A stretch of 33,580 bases of DNA from Algoriphagus faecimaris (GTDB taxonomy: Bacteria; Bacteroidota; Bacteroidia; Cytophagales; Cyclobacteriaceae): positions 1-33,580 of the forward strand of contig NZ_FNAC01000045.1 of the NCBI RefSeq assembly GCF_900101705.1, read 5' to 3'. Numbering within the stretch: position 1 is the stretch's first letter; the number at the start of each line of letters is the position of its first letter. Below are positions 32,074-33,580 of the stretch, piece after piece. The notes beneath the pieces were generated by a model. It did no database searches. It was not told the DNA's origin and saw nothing but the letters and a program-made list of their open reading frames with translations. The position numbers and the translations under genes were made by a program.

Positions 32074-32979
32074 ATGTCCTCCACTTGTCCGGCTTGCTTT
32101 TCTAATCGAAGCTCCTCCTTTATTGGGAAAGAGCGAATGTACGGTTGGGGGGAGCAATTTGACTACTTTGAGTGCCAAGACTGTCACTCGATTTGGATAG
32201 CAAAAATTCCCGAGGACTTGGGCCGATTTTATCCTCAAGATTACTATGCCTTTCAAGAAGTTAGGGAAGATTTGGCCATCAAAAAGCAAGTGAAAAGACT
32301 GCGGTATCAGCTATTTAAAAAAGGATGGATTCAAAGTGGTCCCGAATATTTCGACTGGATCAAAAACTTGGATCTACGGGAAGAAGACCGAATTGCAGAC
32401 ATTGGCTGCGGTGCGGGCATCGTCTTACATCAATTGGCCTATTCTGGGTTTAAAAATGTATATGGTTTTGATCCCTACATTCAGCAGGAGACGCATCGAC
32501 AGGGCTTGAGCATTGCCAAAAAATCACTGGATCAGATTGAGGGAACTTTTGATGTGCTGATGCTTCATCATAGTTTTGAGCATTTGCCGGATCCTAATGC
32601 TGCATTTGATCAGTTGGCGAATCTTTTGACTCCCGGAGGAAAACTACTCATCCGACTCCCGGTGACAGATGGCTTGATTTGGAAAAAAGACCGTGAATTT
32701 TGGTTTCAATTAGACGCACCGAGGCATTTGTTTATCCCAAGTGTAAAAGGAATGGAAACCCTTGGTAGCCGACATGGATTGAAATTGGAAAAGGTAATTT
32801 TTGATAGTACGGCAAGTCAATTTTGGGGAACAGCCCTTTATAAAGAAAATAAAAATTTTGTTGACTTCGAATTAAACAATCAATTTTCAAAAGCTGAGTT
32901 AAAAAACCTTGAAAGAAAAGCAAAAAGACTAAATAAAATACAACAGGGAGATCAAGCAGCATTTTACTTCAATAGATGA
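32074..32979 (+). CDS. Class I SAM-dependent methyltransferase with N-terminal zinc ribbon
   Basis: This 301-residue protein has CPAC and CQDC pairs (residues about 5-40) as a zinc ribbon, then YPQDYYAF and helices. The SAM-binding domain has IADIGCGAGIVLHQLA (motif I, about 110), YGFDPYIQ (motif II) and LMLHHSFEHLPDPNAAF, then LTPGGKLLIRLP. APRHLFIPSVKGMETLGSRH is typical of Methyltransf_23 sugar or lipid-carrier methyltransferases. The same two-part plan occurs in the frameshifted gene upstream, so these are distant paralogues. Its stop overlaps the next start in ATGA. Confidence 0.88.
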   Translation: MSSTCPACFSNRSSSFIGKERMYGWGEQFDYFECQDCHSIWIAKIPEDLGRFYPQDYYAFQEVREDLAIKKQVKRLRYQLFKKGWIQSGPEYFDWIKNLDLREEDRIADIGCGAGIVLHQLAYSGFKNVYGFDPYIQQETHRQGLSIAKKSLDQIEGTFDVLMLHHSFEHLPDPNAAFDQLANLLTPGGKLLIRLPVTDGLIWKKDREFWFQLDAPRHLFIPSVKGMETLGSRHGLKLEKVIFDSTASQFWGTALYKENKNFVDFELNNQFSKAELKNLERKAKRLNKIQQGDQAAFYFNR

Positions 32980-33512
32980 CCACGATAGAAATAGTAGAAG
33001 CCGAACTTCAAAAATCATCGCAGCAAAGTGAACAGGATTATTTTTCCTTTCACCAGAAAAGATATCTTAGGTTCAACTCATTCATAAGAGAGTATTATGG
33101 GTTAGAAAAGAGTGAGATCTCCGTCCTTGATATAGGAAGTCACTACCTTCATAATTCGATTATTTTAAAGAGTTTAGGCTTTCAGGTTGACGGAATGGAT
33201 GTTTCAAACTTTTGGAACTTAGATTTTGTAAAGCAACGAGCAGGGAAATATGGAATAAAACCGATTATTGAAGATAACCTATCTCAACTCCAAGGATTCC
33301 AAAATGTAGAAAACAAATACGACCTTATCGTCTTTAGCGAAATTCTAGAGCATATTACATTCAACCCCATTCATTTTTGGAAAACAATCTATCAAATTCT
33401 TAAGCCTGGGGGCAGGATTTACATTTCTACACCAAACGCTTTCGCTTTGCCCAGTATGATTAGAAATCTAAAGAATATTCTTTTACGGCTCTATGTGGAA
33501 TATAGTGGGTAG
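32976..33512 (+). pseudogene. SAM-dependent methyltransferase truncated by an ISL3-like insertion
   Basis: About 170 native residues are present: an N-terminal helix, the SAM motif ISVLDIGSHYLHNSI (about 49-63), VDGMDVSNFWNLDF, the motif DLIVFSEILEHITFNPIHFW, then LKPGGRIYISTPNAFALPSM. Methyltransferases of this group normally continue for roughly another 60-100 residues. Here the frame reaches GGCTCTATGTGG at 33487, the IS end, and closes with RLYVEYSG encoded by the IS. The active-site core is present but the C-terminal part is lost, so function is doubtful. Overlaps the previous gene by 4 bases. The remainder would lie beyond the IS, outside the window. Confidence 0.75.
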
Positions 33513-33580
33513 TCGAATTTGAGTTTCCCAGCAATGAAATAAATCATGTTAATGTAGTTGTCAATGTTCCTGTACCCTCT
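33487..33580 (-). mobile_element. ISL3-like insertion sequence, 3' end (cut by window edge)
   Basis: The element begins GGCTCTATGTGG, which fits the GGCTCT start of ISL3-family terminal repeats. Within four bases of that tip the minus strand ends a transposase reading frame. It interrupts the third methyltransferase. ISL3 elements usually duplicate 8 bases on insertion; the candidate target is TCTTTTAC (33479-33486), but the second copy is beyond the window. Confidence 0.65.
33491..33580 (-). CDS. ISL3-like transposase, C-terminal 29 residues
   Basis: The minus strand, read from 33580, gives RGYRNIDNYINMIYF, then IAGKLKFDYPLYST and a TAG stop at 33491-33493. The RG(Y/F)RN..NY pattern close to the C-terminus is characteristic of ISL3-type DDE transposases. 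Only this end is in the window, so family assignment is moderate and whether the transposase is complete is unknown. Confidence 0.6.
   Translation of the reverse strand, partial: RGYRNIDNYINMIYFIAGKLKFDYPLYST

Noticed and set aside
1..33580. CRISPR arrays, tRNA or rRNA genes, restriction or toxin-antitoxin modules
   Set aside because: No regularly spaced repeats, tRNA-like cloverleaf with conserved loops, rRNA sequence or typical defence or toxin-antitoxin motifs were seen on either strand.

Overview
The window reads as chromosomal DNA of a member of Bacteroidota, most likely order Cytophagales and of an Algoriphagus/Cyclobacteriaceae type. The signs are a gldB gliding-motility lipoprotein gene, many exported proteins whose signal peptides end in Ala-Gln, a periplasmic-TPR HisKA_3 sensor kinase, several candidate TAnnTTTG -7 promoter boxes, almost no Shine-Dalgarno sites, and frequent ATGA or short overlaps between genes. 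Genus-level placement is inference.

Both window edges lie inside insertion sequences. On the left is the zinc-ribbon N-terminus of an IS1595-type transposase (minus strand, 1-211). On the right are the last 29 residues of an ISL3-like transposase plus the IS end (33487-33580), which has cut a methyltransferase gene.

Region 1 (390-2033) holds an ECF sigma factor overlapping a small membrane protein gene, then a convergent membrane protein built from two copies of one module. Region 2 (2165-6209, minus) is a probable operon: sensor kinase, LuxR-type response regulator and two tandem paralogous lipoproteins. Region 3 (6416-12229, minus) is a run of eight exported proteins of mostly unknown function: a parallel beta-helix protein, two collinear paralogues with a conserved cysteine pair, two proteins with cysteine-rich tails, a two-copy beta-domain protein, an acidic Gly/Asn-linker protein and a lipoprotein. 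Three of their leaders share sequence. This is the best candidate for an undescribed system.

Region 4 (12320-17804, minus) carries ccmB, a lipoprotein amidase, a cyclic-nucleotide-domain/patatin fusion and a DmpA-type peptidase. Region 5 (17904-33580, mostly plus) starts with nth, asnB and a WbuB-like glycosyltransferase, is interrupted by gldB on the other strand, and continues as an extracellular polysaccharide locus: a radical SAM/SPASM enzyme, a six-SLBB outer-membrane export protein, a Wzz-like chain-length protein without kinase domain, a Wzx-like flippase, a GT2 glycosyltransferase, a Wzy-like polymerase and three methyltransferases. The first methyltransferase is frameshifted at a run of 16 G, which may be a phase-variation switch, a mutation or an assembly error. 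The third is truncated by the ISL3-like element.
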